Source: CAZRXG01 sp964603985
GTDB taxonomy: Bacteria; Chloroflexota; Anaerolineae; Aggregatilineales; UBA3940
Direction: 5' to 3'
Assembly: GCA_964603985.1 (NCBI GenBank)
Contig: CAZRXG010000010.1
Span: 53,697-117,696, forward strand
Length of the DNA: 64,000 bases
The notes beneath the pieces are model-generated. The model searched no databases. It was not told where the DNA came from and saw only the letters and a program-made list of their open reading frames with translations. The translations under genes and the position numbers were made by a program. How positions within the stretch are numbered: the first letter of the stretch is position 1; each line of letters begins with the position of its first letter. Shown piece by piece: positions 1-8,298 of this stretch.

Positions 1-506
1 ATCAGGTAGTTGCTGCCGGTGACGAGAACCAGCATCGACCCCAGGAACAGGTTGAAGAAGGTGAAGAAGCGCGAGTAGCGGCGGCGCTTGAACATGAGCG
101 CCTGTTCCTCTGTATAGTGGCGCTTGTGGATCTGCTCCTCGATGTCGCCGTGCATGTAGCCGATGGCGTAGATGTGGATCAGCGTCCCCACCCCGGCCAC
201 GACCAGCATCATCACCGCCGAGAGCATGTCGACCTTGAAGGTCCACGAAATGTCGAGGATGTGCTCTCCGACCTCGAAGCTCATCCAGGTGAAGAACGGC
301 ACCTCCGTGCCCTCCGGGTGGCCGAACAGCCCGATCAGCATCAACACGGCGACCACAAACGAGCAGGCCGCCAGGAGCGACGCGACGACGCCCGGCCCTT
401 TGCTGTCCCTGGTTGGCATCAGCATGCGCCCGAAGAAGGCGTTGATCACCACGCCTGCAAAGGGAAAGAGAACGATCAGCGGGACAATTGAAAACAGTCC
501 GTCCAT
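1..506 (-). CDS. nuoL: NADH-quinone oxidoreductase subunit L, N-terminal part (runs off left edge)
   Basis: The first 168 residues of the large antiporter-like, proton-pumping membrane subunit of complex I are visible; the rest lies beyond the left edge. The ATG at 504-506 opens a hydrophobic helix (MDGLFSIVPLIVLFPFAG). It is followed by more membrane segments and the stretch TLIHIYAIGYMHGD, typical of NuoL/ND5 and related Mrp-type antiporter subunits. It starts 39 nt after the nuoK stop codon, the usual bacterial order. Family identity is clear from sequence and position; only the C-terminal boundary is unknown. Confidence 0.93.
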   Translation of the reverse strand, partial: MDGLFSIVPLIVLFPFAGVVINAFFGRMLMPTRDSKGPGVVASLLAACSFVVAVLMLIGLFGHPEGTEVPFFTWMSFEVGEHILDISWTFKVDMLSAVMMLVVAGVGTLIHIYAIGYMHGDIEEQIHKRHYTEEQALMFKRRRYSRFFTFFNLFLGSMLVLVTGSNYL

Positions 507-545
507 GCAGCCTATCCTGTCGCTAATGGTATGAACACGAGACGG

Positions 546-866
546 TCAGCCTTCCATCTCATGCAGCTCGTCAATGTCGATGCTTTGTTTGGTGCGGAAG
601 ATAGCCACGATCAGCGCCAGACCAACCGCGACCTCGGCAGCCGCCACCGTCATCACGAAGAAGACGAAAGCCTGCCCGCCCAGGTCGAGAAACGAGCGGG
701 CGAAGGCCACAAAGGTCAGGTTGGCCGAGTTAAGCATCAGTTCAATCGACATGAAGATCAGAATGGCGTTGCGCCGGATCAGCACGCCCGCCACGCCAAT
801 CGCGAACATGACCGCGCTCAGAATGAGGTAATAGGTTGTCGGCACTAAGAAGCTTACCTGTTCCAT
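546..866 (-). CDS. nuoK: NADH-quinone oxidoreductase subunit K
   Basis: This 106-residue protein has three transmembrane helices, the normal length for NuoK/ND4L, a small membrane subunit involved in proton translocation. The second helix carries the family stretch MSIELMLNSANL with the conserved acidic residue buried in the membrane. The C-terminus ends in the charged tail KQSIDIDELHEMEG. It lies 27 nt downstream of nuoJ and directly before nuoL, so it is part of the co-transcribed nuo operon. Confidence 0.97.
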   Translation of the reverse strand: MEQVSFLVPTTYYLILSAVMFAIGVAGVLIRRNAILIFMSIELMLNSANLTFVAFARSFLDLGGQAFVFFVMTVAAAEVAVGLALIVAIFRTKQSIDIDELHEMEG

Positions 867-893
867 GCCAGCCCCCGGATTGAATAAAGGCGC

Positions 894-1463
894 TCAGTCG
901 GTTGACGCCGACTCGGCCACGTTCGACTTCCGTTTTGCTTTTCTCTCGTCCCTGGTCAGCACCACCGCGCCGATCATCGCCACCAGCAGCAGCACGCCGG
1001 TCAGCTCGAAGGGAAAGACGTAGTTTTTAAACAATTCCTCTCCTAGCGCCTGCGGGCTGCCGTAGACCCCGGCCACCTCGCTGGCCGGGTCGATTGGCCC
1101 TACGCTGGCGAGCCGAATCCCGGCCTGCGGGCTGAACAGGATGACGGCGGCGACGGCGATCATGAGCAGCACCAGCACAATCGCCAGCGGTGCCTGCCAG
1201 CGCAGCCGCGACGAGAGCGGCACGCGCTCGGCTCCCAGCAGCATGATCACGAAGAGAAACAGCACCATGATCGCCCCGGCGTAGACGGTGACCTGCACCA
1301 TCGCCAGGAAGGGCGCGCTCAACCCCAGGTAGAACAGCGCGATGCACACGAAGTTGATCACCAGGAAGAGCGCCGCGTGGACGGCGTTGGTGCTGGTCAA
1401 CATGCCGATGGCCGCCGCAACCGCGACCAGGGCGAGTAACAGGAACAGAATCGTCCCAAGCAT
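894..1463 (-). CDS. nuoJ: NADH-quinone oxidoreductase subunit J
   Basis: This 189-residue membrane protein with about five helices matches NuoJ/ND6, a proton-channel subunit of complex I. The segment VQVTVYAGAIMVLFLFVIML is the family hallmark around the pi-bulge helix. The C-terminal tail after the last helix is basic and short (RDERKAKRKSN). It starts 18 nt after nuoI and precedes nuoK, as expected. Nothing in the sequence departs from the family. Confidence 0.97.
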   Translation of the reverse strand: MLGTILFLLLALVAVAAAIGMLTSTNAVHAALFLVINFVCIALFYLGLSAPFLAMVQVTVYAGAIMVLFLFVIMLLGAERVPLSSRLRWQAPLAIVLVLLMIAVAAVILFSPQAGIRLASVGPIDPASEVAGVYGSPQALGEELFKNYVFPFELTGVLLLVAMIGAVVLTRDERKAKRKSNVAESASTD

Positions 1464-1481
1464 AAGTCCAGACTTCCTTGC

Positions 1482-1991
1482 CTATTCAGGATTTTCCATA
1501 TCCGGGATGGCCCGGTCAAACGCGCCCGGCTCGACCTGCTGCGGTGTGTCCTGTGCCCCTTCCGGCGGCGGGACGAGCAGCATCTCCTTGGTGTAGATGG
1601 CGCTCTTACGATCGTAGAATGATAGCTCGATGTCGTGTTCGAGCACAATCGCCTCGGTCGGGCAGGCGTCCTGACAGTAGCCGCAGAAGATGCAGCGCAG
1701 CATGTTGATCTCGTAGGTCTTGGCGTAGCGCTCGCCCGGCGAGTAACGCTCCTCGTCGGTGTTCTCAGCCGCCTCGACCCAGATGGCGTCGGCGGGACAG
1801 GCCGCCGCGCATAGTGCACAGCCGATGCACTTCTCCAGGCCGTTGTCGTAGCGCTTAAGCTCGTGGCGACCCTTGAAGCGCTTGTGCAGCGGGCGCACCT
1901 GCTCCGGGTACTGGATCGTGACGGGCGGCCTGATGACGTGCTTGATGGTCGTCGCCAGCCCTTCGAAGAGCGCAAAAGTTTGTCTGATCAT
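1482..1991 (-). CDS. nuoI: NADH-quinone oxidoreductase subunit I (2x[4Fe-4S] ferredoxin)
   Basis: This 169-residue peripheral-arm subunit carries electrons through clusters N6a and N6b towards the quinone site. Two ferredoxin motifs are seen, CIGCALCAAACP and CIFCGYCQDACP, each with the fourth Cys followed by Pro. The amphipathic N-terminus (TFALFEGLATTIKHV) would lie along the membrane. The C-terminal 30 residues are Pro-rich and acidic, slightly longer than in enterobacteria. The start ATG is 15 nt after the nuoH stop. Confidence 0.97.
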   Translation of the reverse strand: MIRQTFALFEGLATTIKHVIRPPVTIQYPEQVRPLHKRFKGRHELKRYDNGLEKCIGCALCAAACPADAIWVEAAENTDEERYSPGERYAKTYEINMLRCIFCGYCQDACPTEAIVLEHDIELSFYDRKSAIYTKEMLLVPPPEGAQDTPQQVEPGAFDRAIPDMENPE

Positions 1992-2006
1992 TCTGCCTTG
2001 CCTTCT

Positions 2007-3041
2007 CTACACAGTCACGAAGCCGGGAAAAACATCCAACACAACCAGAATCGCAGTCACAGCCGTATTGACCAGCGCGACCGGCACCAGCACCTTCCAG
2101 CCAAACGCCATCAGCCGGTCGTAGCGAATACGCGGGAACGTGGCCCGCAGCCAGATAAATATCATCAGGCCCACGATCACCTTGCCTAAGAGGATGACCG
2201 GCCCCATCCAGCCGCCCAGCAGGTTCTCTAGGCCGAATAACCGGTAGCCGCCGAAGAACAGCGCCGAGGCGATGACGCTCACCGCGATCATCTTCATGTA
2301 CTCGGCCATGAAAAACCCGGCGAACTTCATCCCGCTGTACTCGGTGTGGTACCCGGCCACCAGTTCCTGCTCGGCTTCGGGCATGTCGAAGGGTGTGCGG
2401 TTGGTCTCGGCCACGATCGCGATCATGAAGATGATCCCGGCCACCGGCTGCAAGAAGAACATCCACAGCCGCTGCTGCGCGTCGATGATGTCGGCCAGGC
2501 TCATCGAACCGACCACCATGATCGGGCCGAGCACCGCGAGACCCATCGCGATCTCGTAGCTGATCATCTGCGCCGAGGAGCGCAGCCCGCCCATCATCGC
2601 GTACTTGCTGGCCGACGACCATCCGGCCAGCACGATCCCGTACACCGCAATCGACGTGACCGCCAGGATGTACAGCACCCCGACGTTAACGTCCGCCAGG
2701 CCCAGCGTGGTGACGTGGCCGAAGAGGTTCACCTGCCCGCCGAACGGCACCACGGCCAGCACGATCAGCGCCGGGACGGCTGTGATGGCCGGGGCCAGCG
2801 TGAAGACCACCTTGTCGGCCTGGGCGGGGATGAGGTCCTCTTTGAAGAAGAGCTTCAGCGCGTCGGCCCAGGGTTGCAAAAGCCCGAACGGGCCTGCCCG
2901 GTTGGGGCCGAGGCGCACCTGGATGCGGGCGATGAAGCGCCGCTCCAGCCAGGTGGCATACGCGAAGCCGATCAACAGGCCGACGATGATGAGGATCGAC
3001 TTGACGGTCGCGTCGATCAGGAAGATGACAAAGTTGCTCAT
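2007..3041 (-). CDS. nuoH: NADH-quinone oxidoreductase subunit H
   Basis: This 344-residue membrane subunit forms part of the quinone-binding cavity and links the redox arm to the proton pumps. Visible family motifs are RRFIARIQVRLGPNRAGPFG near the N-terminus, ETNRTPFDMPEAEQELVAGY in the charged loop, and RIRYDRLMAFGWK near the C-terminus. The ATG overlaps the nuoG stop codon by 4 nt (ATGA), which implies translational coupling. Length and motifs are canonical. Confidence 0.97.
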   Translation of the reverse strand: MSNFVIFLIDATVKSILIIVGLLIGFAYATWLERRFIARIQVRLGPNRAGPFGLLQPWADALKLFFKEDLIPAQADKVVFTLAPAITAVPALIVLAVVPFGGQVNLFGHVTTLGLADVNVGVLYILAVTSIAVYGIVLAGWSSASKYAMMGGLRSSAQMISYEIAMGLAVLGPIMVVGSMSLADIIDAQQRLWMFFLQPVAGIIFMIAIVAETNRTPFDMPEAEQELVAGYHTEYSGMKFAGFFMAEYMKMIAVSVIASALFFGGYRLFGLENLLGGWMGPVILLGKVIVGLMIFIWLRATFPRIRYDRLMAFGWKVLVPVALVNTAVTAILVVLDVFPGFVTV

Positions 3042-5641
3042 GCGTTAACTCTCTCCAGCTTGCCAATCTGGGCAACGGTGGCCGCATGGGGCGCTCCCTG
3101 CCGCTGAAGGCGGCGCGGCATGGTCGCCACGCCTGCGGGGACGCGCCCGTCAACGTAGGCGGCTGCGGCGATCTCCTGCCCATCGACGATGACGGCCAGC
3201 ATATCGCCGCTCACGACGCCAAGGCGTCCGGCGTCGGCGGGGTTCAGCCCGACGTGCGGGGCCGGGACGCGCTGATGCAGCAGGTCGGTCTTGTAGAAGA
3301 CCGTCTCGGTGTCGTACACCGGCGTGACGGGCACCACGACCAAATTATCGCCGTCCGCTTTGAGAGCTTCACCGGCTTCGGCGGGCCGGGTGGAGAGCCG
3401 CGCCCTGGCATCCTCTGCCGCCGAGGGCCACTGCACGCCCAGACCGCGCGTGTTCTGGAAGGCCGCCCCACCGTAATACCGGTCATCGCCGCCAACGTCC
3501 GGCCACTGCGGCTCGACCTTTGCCAGGGTGGGGTAGGTGATGCCCTCGTAGTACGGTACGATGCGGCTGATCTCAAGCAGGACGACCGCCGCCGACGGCA
3601 CAGGAGCCTGGCCGCCCAGGCGCTCGCCGATCATCTGCGCGATCAGCCAGTCAGGCAGGCTCTCGCCGACCGGCTCGACGGCGGGGTAATAACGCTGTAC
3701 GCGCCGCTCACCGCTGGTGAAAGACCCTTCGCGCTCGCCTACGCTCTGCGTCGGCAGCACCACGTCGGCCAGCTCGGCGGTGGCGGTCAGGAACATGTCC
3801 TGCACGACGATGTAGCCGTTTGTATTGCGGAATGCTTCCTCGGCTGCCGGGTCGTCGACGACCGGGTCGGCCCCGGCGACGTACAGCAGCTTGAGCGAGC
3901 TGCTCGCCAGCGCGGCCAGGATGTCATTGTAACCCAGCCCCGGCTGCTCGATGGGTTGGTAGCCTGGGGCGTAATCGGGGCGGAAGCCCATGTCCGACGC
4001 GCCCTGCCCGTTGGCCGAGGGCCACACCACGATCAGGCCGTTGTTCGGGCGGCCTGCGTGTCCGGTCGCCAGCAGCAGGTTGGCCGCGGCCTGTGCCAGG
4101 TTGTGGCTGGCCCCGGCGTCAAGCCCTTCGCCGCCGACGAAGATAATGGCGTTTTCGGCCTCGGCAAACGCCTTGGCCGCTGCTCTGGCGTCGCGGCTGG
4201 CCGTGATGCCTGCCGCCTGCTCGTAGGCCGCGTCCAGCCCTTCGACCATGCGACCCGGCTTGGGCTTGCGGCTGCCCAGCATCGCGTTCAGCGCGGCGAC
4301 CTCCTCACCGTAGGCGTAGCGCACGCTGTGCGCGGCGAACTTATCCAGCCGCGTCTCGCGCCCGTTGACCACGATCAACGCCGCGCCGCGCTCGGCAGCC
4401 GCCTTGACGCGCAGCCACCACACCGGCGCTTCCTGGTGCAGGTCGCTGGCGACGACCATGATCGCATCGCCCGCGCCCATGTCGCGCAGGTTGGTCCCCG
4501 CCCCGACGCCGACCTGCGCGGCGAACTCACCACCGGCCACGTGTGCGGGGTAGGGGGACAGGCTATTGCTGCCCAGGCTGCGGATCAACCCCTGGAGGGC
4601 ATAGTAATCCTCATTGCTCAGCCGCCCACCGGCGATGGCGGCCACGTCCGGGCCGCTGCTCTTCAACTGGGCGGCGATCTCCTCCAGCGCCTCTTCCCAG
4701 GTCGCCTCGACCAGCTCACCGCGCTTACGCATCAGGGGCGTAGTCAGGCGCTCAGGGTGCTCCATGTAGTGATGGGCGAAGCGCCCCTTGTCGCAGATCC
4801 AGATCTCGTTGACCTGCTCGTTCTGGCGCGGCATGACGCGCTTAATGGTCGTGCGCCCGCCTGCCTCGCGGTCGGTGCGCGTGTCGTAGTTCATATTGCA
4901 GCCCACCGGGCAGTGCGAGCAGAGGGTCGCCACCTGCACCATCTCCCAGGGGCGGGCATTGAAGCGGAAATCGGCTGTGGTCAGCGCGCCCACCGGGCAG
5001 ATGTCGGTCGTGTTGCCTGAGAAGATGCTGTCGAAGCCCGGCTCGCTGGCGGTGATGATCTGCTGCTTGCGCCCGCGATTGTCGAAGTACAGCACCGGGT
5101 CGCCGGCGACGATCTCCTGGAAGCGGATGCAGCGCGCGCAGTGGATGCAGCGCTCCTGATCCAGGTAGATCAGCTCGCCCAGGGGGACGTGCTTCCCCAG
5201 GTGCATCTTCTCTTCCCAGTACATACGGCTGGTGCCCGGCCCGTGACGCATGGTCAGGTTCTGGAGCGGGCACTCGCCGCCCTTATCGCAGATCGGGCAG
5301 TCGAGCGGGTGGCTGGAGAGCAGGAACTCCAGGGTCGCCCGCTGCCCGTCGAGGACCTTCTGGGACGTGGTGCGGACGGCCATCCCCTCGCGGACGGTCT
5401 GCGTGCAGGCCGTTTGCAGGGTGGGGAACCAGGCCAATTCCATCTCGCCTGTCTCGCGGTTGGCGCGCGGCAGGCCAAGCTCGATCAGGCACATGCGGCA
5501 GTTGCCGTCGTGGCCGAGCTTGGGATGGTAGCAGAAGACCGGGATGTCAATGCCGACCGACTTGGCCGCGTCGACCAGGTTCATGCCCGCCGGTACCTGG
5601 TACTCTTGATCGTCTATCGTGATGGTTACGGTATCACTCAT
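3038..5641 (-). CDS. nuoG: NADH-quinone oxidoreductase subunit G
   Basis: This 867-residue iron-sulfur subunit of complex I starts with a [2Fe-2S] ferredoxin domain (Cys near residues 37, 48 and 51). A His/Cys-rich linker follows (HPLDCPICDKGGECPLQ), then the 4Fe motif CIHCARC and CSHCPVGC at the start of the molybdopterin-oxidoreductase-like domain. That domain is structural in complex I. The C-terminal portion (YVDGRVPAGVATMPRR) resembles the molybdopterin dinucleotide-binding fold. The start ATG lies 31 nt after nuoF and the stop overlaps nuoH. Confidence 0.97.
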   Translation of the reverse strand: MSDTVTITIDDQEYQVPAGMNLVDAAKSVGIDIPVFCYHPKLGHDGNCRMCLIELGLPRANRETGEMELAWFPTLQTACTQTVREGMAVRTTSQKVLDGQRATLEFLLSSHPLDCPICDKGGECPLQNLTMRHGPGTSRMYWEEKMHLGKHVPLGELIYLDQERCIHCARCIRFQEIVAGDPVLYFDNRGRKQQIITASEPGFDSIFSGNTTDICPVGALTTADFRFNARPWEMVQVATLCSHCPVGCNMNYDTRTDREAGGRTTIKRVMPRQNEQVNEIWICDKGRFAHHYMEHPERLTTPLMRKRGELVEATWEEALEEIAAQLKSSGPDVAAIAGGRLSNEDYYALQGLIRSLGSNSLSPYPAHVAGGEFAAQVGVGAGTNLRDMGAGDAIMVVASDLHQEAPVWWLRVKAAAERGAALIVVNGRETRLDKFAAHSVRYAYGEEVAALNAMLGSRKPKPGRMVEGLDAAYEQAAGITASRDARAAAKAFAEAENAIIFVGGEGLDAGASHNLAQAAANLLLATGHAGRPNNGLIVVWPSANGQGASDMGFRPDYAPGYQPIEQPGLGYNDILAALASSSLKLLYVAGADPVVDDPAAEEAFRNTNGYIVVQDMFLTATAELADVVLPTQSVGEREGSFTSGERRVQRYYPAVEPVGESLPDWLIAQMIGERLGGQAPVPSAAVVLLEISRIVPYYEGITYPTLAKVEPQWPDVGGDDRYYGGAAFQNTRGLGVQWPSAAEDARARLSTRPAEAGEALKADGDNLVVVPVTPVYDTETVFYKTDLLHQRVPAPHVGLNPADAGRLGVVSGDMLAVIVDGQEIAAAAYVDGRVPAGVATMPRRLQRQGAPHAATVAQIGKLERVNA

Positions 5642-5672
5642 GAAGTCAACCCCTACGGTGTGGGTTATCGGC

Positions 5673-6977
5673 TCAGTCGCCCGCCGCTTCGACCGGCTCC
5701 TGTGCCGGTACGTCGGTGGACTGCCCGCCGCTGACGGCTGCCTCGTAATCCTCCGTGAAGTGCTTGATCGTTGCCATGACCGGGTTCACGGCGAACTCGC
5801 CCAGCGCGCAGATGCACTTGCCGATCATCTGCCCGGCGACGCTGTTCATGGTGGCGATGTCTTCCGCGTCGGCCTTACCGCTCGCCAGGCGGTCGTAGAG
5901 ACGCCTGAGCCAGTAGGTCCCTTCGCGGCAGGGCGTGCACTGCCCGCACGACTCGTGCGAGAAGAAGTGGATCATCTTCCGCGCCGCCCACGTCATGTCG
6001 ACCGTCTCATCGAGCACGATGACCGACGCCGAGCCGATGGCCGTGTTCCACTTGTCGAAGCTGCTGTAGGTGATCGGCGTGTCCAGCACCTCGTCGGTGG
6101 CGGGCAGGATCGCCGCGCTCGCCCCGGCGGGCAGGATGCCCTTGATCTTCTTGCCGTCCGGCACGCCGCCCCCCAGCTCAAAGATCAGCTTGCGGAAGGT
6201 CGTGTCACCGCCGAACGGTAACTCGTAGTTGCCCGGCCTGTTGACGTGCCCGCTCAGGCAGAAGATCTTGACGCCCGCGCTGTCCTCGGTGCCGAATTGG
6301 CGGTAGCCTTCCGCGCCGTTGACGATGATGTAAGGCACGTTGGAGAGCGTCTCGACGTTGTTGATCACCGTCGGCTTGTTATACAGACCGACGTTGGCCG
6401 GGAAGGGTGGGCGGATGCGCGGCTGGCCGCGCTTGCCCTCCAGCGATTCGAGCAGCGCGGTTTCCTCGCCGCAGATGTACGCGCCCGCGCCCAGGTGGGT
6501 GCGAACGTTGCAGCTCCAGCCGGAGCCGAGGATGTTCTCGCCGATGAAGCCCTGCTCGCGGGCCTCCTCGATGCGCCGGTCCATCTCGTGCGCAATGTCC
6601 CAGAACTCGCCCCGGCAGTAGATGTAGACCGCCTCCGCCTGGATGGCGTAGGCGCAGATCAATGCGCCCTCAAGCACCTGGTGCGGGTTGCCCTCCAGAA
6701 GCTGCCGGTCCTTGAACGTGCCCGGCTCGCTCTCGTCGGCGTTGGTGGCCACGTACTTGGGGAACACGTCCTTGGGCACGAAGCTCCACTTGACGCCGGC
6801 CGGGAAGCCCGCGCCCCCGCGCCCGCGCAGGCCGGACGCCTTGACGATGTCGATCACCTCGTCCGGCGTGTGGTCGGCGAGCGCCTTACGCAGGCCCTCG
6901 TAGCCGCCGTTAGCCAGGTAAACGTCGATTTCCTTGATGTCGGGGATGTCCAGGTCTCTCAATAGAATGTGTGCCAC
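5673..6977 (-). CDS. nuoF: NADH-quinone oxidoreductase subunit F (NADH/FMN site)
   Basis: This 434-residue flavoprotein oxidises NADH, and electrons pass from FMN to cluster N3. The FMN/NADH-binding stretch GLRGRGGAGFPAGVKWSFVP and the glycine-rich GSGWSCNVRTHLGAGAYICG are intact. The [4Fe-4S] ligands appear as CGQCTPCREG with a downstream Cys in IGKCICALG. The start is a GTG at 6975-6977 with an AAGGT Shine-Dalgarno upstream. It follows the GNAT gene by 33 nt and precedes nuoG. Confidence 0.97.
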   Translation of the reverse strand: MAHILLRDLDIPDIKEIDVYLANGGYEGLRKALADHTPDEVIDIVKASGLRGRGGAGFPAGVKWSFVPKDVFPKYVATNADESEPGTFKDRQLLEGNPHQVLEGALICAYAIQAEAVYIYCRGEFWDIAHEMDRRIEEAREQGFIGENILGSGWSCNVRTHLGAGAYICGEETALLESLEGKRGQPRIRPPFPANVGLYNKPTVINNVETLSNVPYIIVNGAEGYRQFGTEDSAGVKIFCLSGHVNRPGNYELPFGGDTTFRKLIFELGGGVPDGKKIKGILPAGASAAILPATDEVLDTPITYSSFDKWNTAIGSASVIVLDETVDMTWAARKMIHFFSHESCGQCTPCREGTYWLRRLYDRLASGKADAEDIATMNSVAGQMIGKCICALGEFAVNPVMATIKHFTEDYEAAVSGGQSTDVPAQEPVEAAGD

Positions 6978-7010
6978 TGAACTTACCTTCTACCTGAGTC
7001 GGTCTGTCGT

Positions 7011-7451
7011 CTAAACGTCTTGATGGTCACGCTTGCTGACGTAGTGCAGGCCGGGCCACTCGATATACCCGGCCGAGAGCAGCAGCGCCAGCGACGCCTC
7101 GTTGCCCGGCTCGATCATCGCGGCGATGATGCTCATGCCCTGCTCGTGCAGCACCTCTTCGGCTGCCTCGATCAGCGCTTTGGCGATGCCCTGCCGCCGG
7201 TAGTCAGGGTGGACGGCCAGCCGGTTGATCCAGCCCTTGCGCCCGTCGTGGGTAGCCAGCACCGTGCCGACCAGCTCACCCGCTTCGGTCTCGGCCCCGA
7301 TGAAGGTGTGCGTCCCCCCGGCGATCTGGCGCTCAATCGCCTCCTGCGCGTCGCGGCCCCGGGGCTTGTGCGTCAGCCCCGCCGCTTCCCACAGGGCGAT
7401 CATGCGCCGGTAGTCACTCGCTGTGGTAGGGTTTAGATGCCTCAGCTTCAC
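7011..7451 (-). CDS. GNAT-family N-acetyltransferase inside the nuo operon
   Basis: This 146-residue GCN5-related acetyltransferase shows the acetyl-CoA-binding signature of motif A, HPDYRRQGIAKALIEAAEE, preceded by the beta strand WINRLAVHPDY. The chosen start (MKLRHLNPTTASDYRRM) restores the usual first strand and helix, but overlaps the nuoE 3' end by 38 nt. A later Met (residue 17) would avoid the overlap at the cost of the first strand. It sits between nuoE and nuoF, same strand, so it is probably co-transcribed with complex I. The substrate is unknown. Confidence 0.85.
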   Translation of the reverse strand: MKLRHLNPTTASDYRRMIALWEAAGLTHKPRGRDAQEAIERQIAGGTHTFIGAETEAGELVGTVLATHDGRKGWINRLAVHPDYRRQGIAKALIEAAEEVLHEQGMSIIAAMIEPGNEASLALLLSAGYIEWPGLHYVSKRDHQDV

Positions 7452-7917
7452 GCCGCAGAGCCTCGATCAGTTTGTTCGCCTTGTCAAGGTCCAGATTCTC
7501 GTGGTAGTGGAAGTTAACCTGCATGACCGGCGCTTTGTCGCAGGCCGCCAGGCACATCACATTCTCCACGGTGAACAGACCATCTTCGGTCGTCTCGCCC
7601 GGCTGGATGCCCAGCGTCTCGCAGACGTGTTGGCTGAACTCCTCCGCACCGCGCAGCGCGCAGGGCAGGTCGGTGCAGATCTGGATCAAATAGCGCCCCT
7701 TGGGCTTGTCGTAGTACATCGTGTAGAAGCCCACGATGCCCTTGACGTGCGTCACGTCCAGGTCCAGGAGGTCCGCGATCTCCTGCATCGCCTCCGGCGT
7801 GATGTGGCCGTACTCTTCCTGAGCGATGTACAGCAGCGGCATCACCGCCGAGCGTTTGTCAGGGTACTTCGAGATATGGTACTCGATATCCTCTTTGTAC
7901 TTGTCCAATAAGGCCAT
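7414..7917 (-). CDS. nuoE: NADH-quinone oxidoreductase subunit E
   Basis: This 167-residue thioredoxin-like [2Fe-2S] subunit (cluster N1a) partners NuoF at the NADH site. The four ligands are seen as C-x4-C in QICTDLPCALRGAEEF and C-x3-C in VMCLAACDKAPVMQV. The N-terminal helical part (SAVMPLLYIAQEEYGHITPE) is typical. The gene lies 42 nt after a LapA-like gene, and its 3' end is overlapped by the GNAT reading frame. Confidence 0.96.
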   Translation of the reverse strand: MALLDKYKEDIEYHISKYPDKRSAVMPLLYIAQEEYGHITPEAMQEIADLLDLDVTHVKGIVGFYTMYYDKPKGRYLIQICTDLPCALRGAEEFSQHVCETLGIQPGETTEDGLFTVENVMCLAACDKAPVMQVNFHYHENLDLDKANKLIEALRREAEASKPYHSE

Positions 7918-7959
7918 GTTTGCCTCGTGTTCGGTGTGGCAGGTTAATCCGGCGGGTGG

Positions 7960-8286
7960 CTACGCTTCCTGTTCCTCTGTCTCTGCTTCTGCCTTTACCT
8001 TTTCTTTTTCTTTCTTTTCCTCTTCCGGCAGGGTCTTTGCCAGATCTTTGATCTTCTTATTCAGGGTGGCGATCTTCCGGCCACGCCGGATGATGCCGGG
8101 CAGCAGGATCAGCAGCATGGTGACGATGCCCGCCAGATAGGCCACCAGCAGCACCAGCGTTACCGGGCCTTCGACGCCCCAGATCAGGAATGTGATGGGG
8201 ATGACCGTCGGGTTCTGGATGGCAAACGCCACGGCCAGGACTGCCACGATCAGGGCGAGAATCAGAAACACAATTAAGAAGAACAT
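7960..8286 (-). CDS. LapA-domain (DUF1049-like) small membrane protein inside the nuo operon
   Basis: This 108-residue protein has two hydrophobic helices (residues about 2-22 and 40-65) joined by AIQNPTVIPITFLIWGVEGP, which resembles the LapA/DUF1049 domain of inner-membrane lipopolysaccharide-assembly proteins. A strongly charged Lys/Glu tail follows and probably forms a cytoplasmic coiled coil. It starts 12 nt after the nuoD stop with a GAGGGGG ribosome-binding site and sits before nuoE. The function in this position is unknown. The assignment rests on helix layout and the QNP motif. Confidence 0.8.
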   Translation of the reverse strand: MFFLIVFLILALIVAVLAVAFAIQNPTVIPITFLIWGVEGPVTLVLLVAYLAGIVTMLLILLPGIIRRGRKIATLNKKIKDLAKTLPEEEKKEKEKVKAEAETEEQEA

Positions 8287-8298
8287 CGGTTTACCCCC

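Noticed and set aside
3086..5020. Long plus-strand open frame (644 codons) opposite nuoG
   Set aside because: It is antisense to a canonical nuoG, is rich in His/Arg/Asp/Ala as expected from antisense of high-GC genes, and shows no domain.
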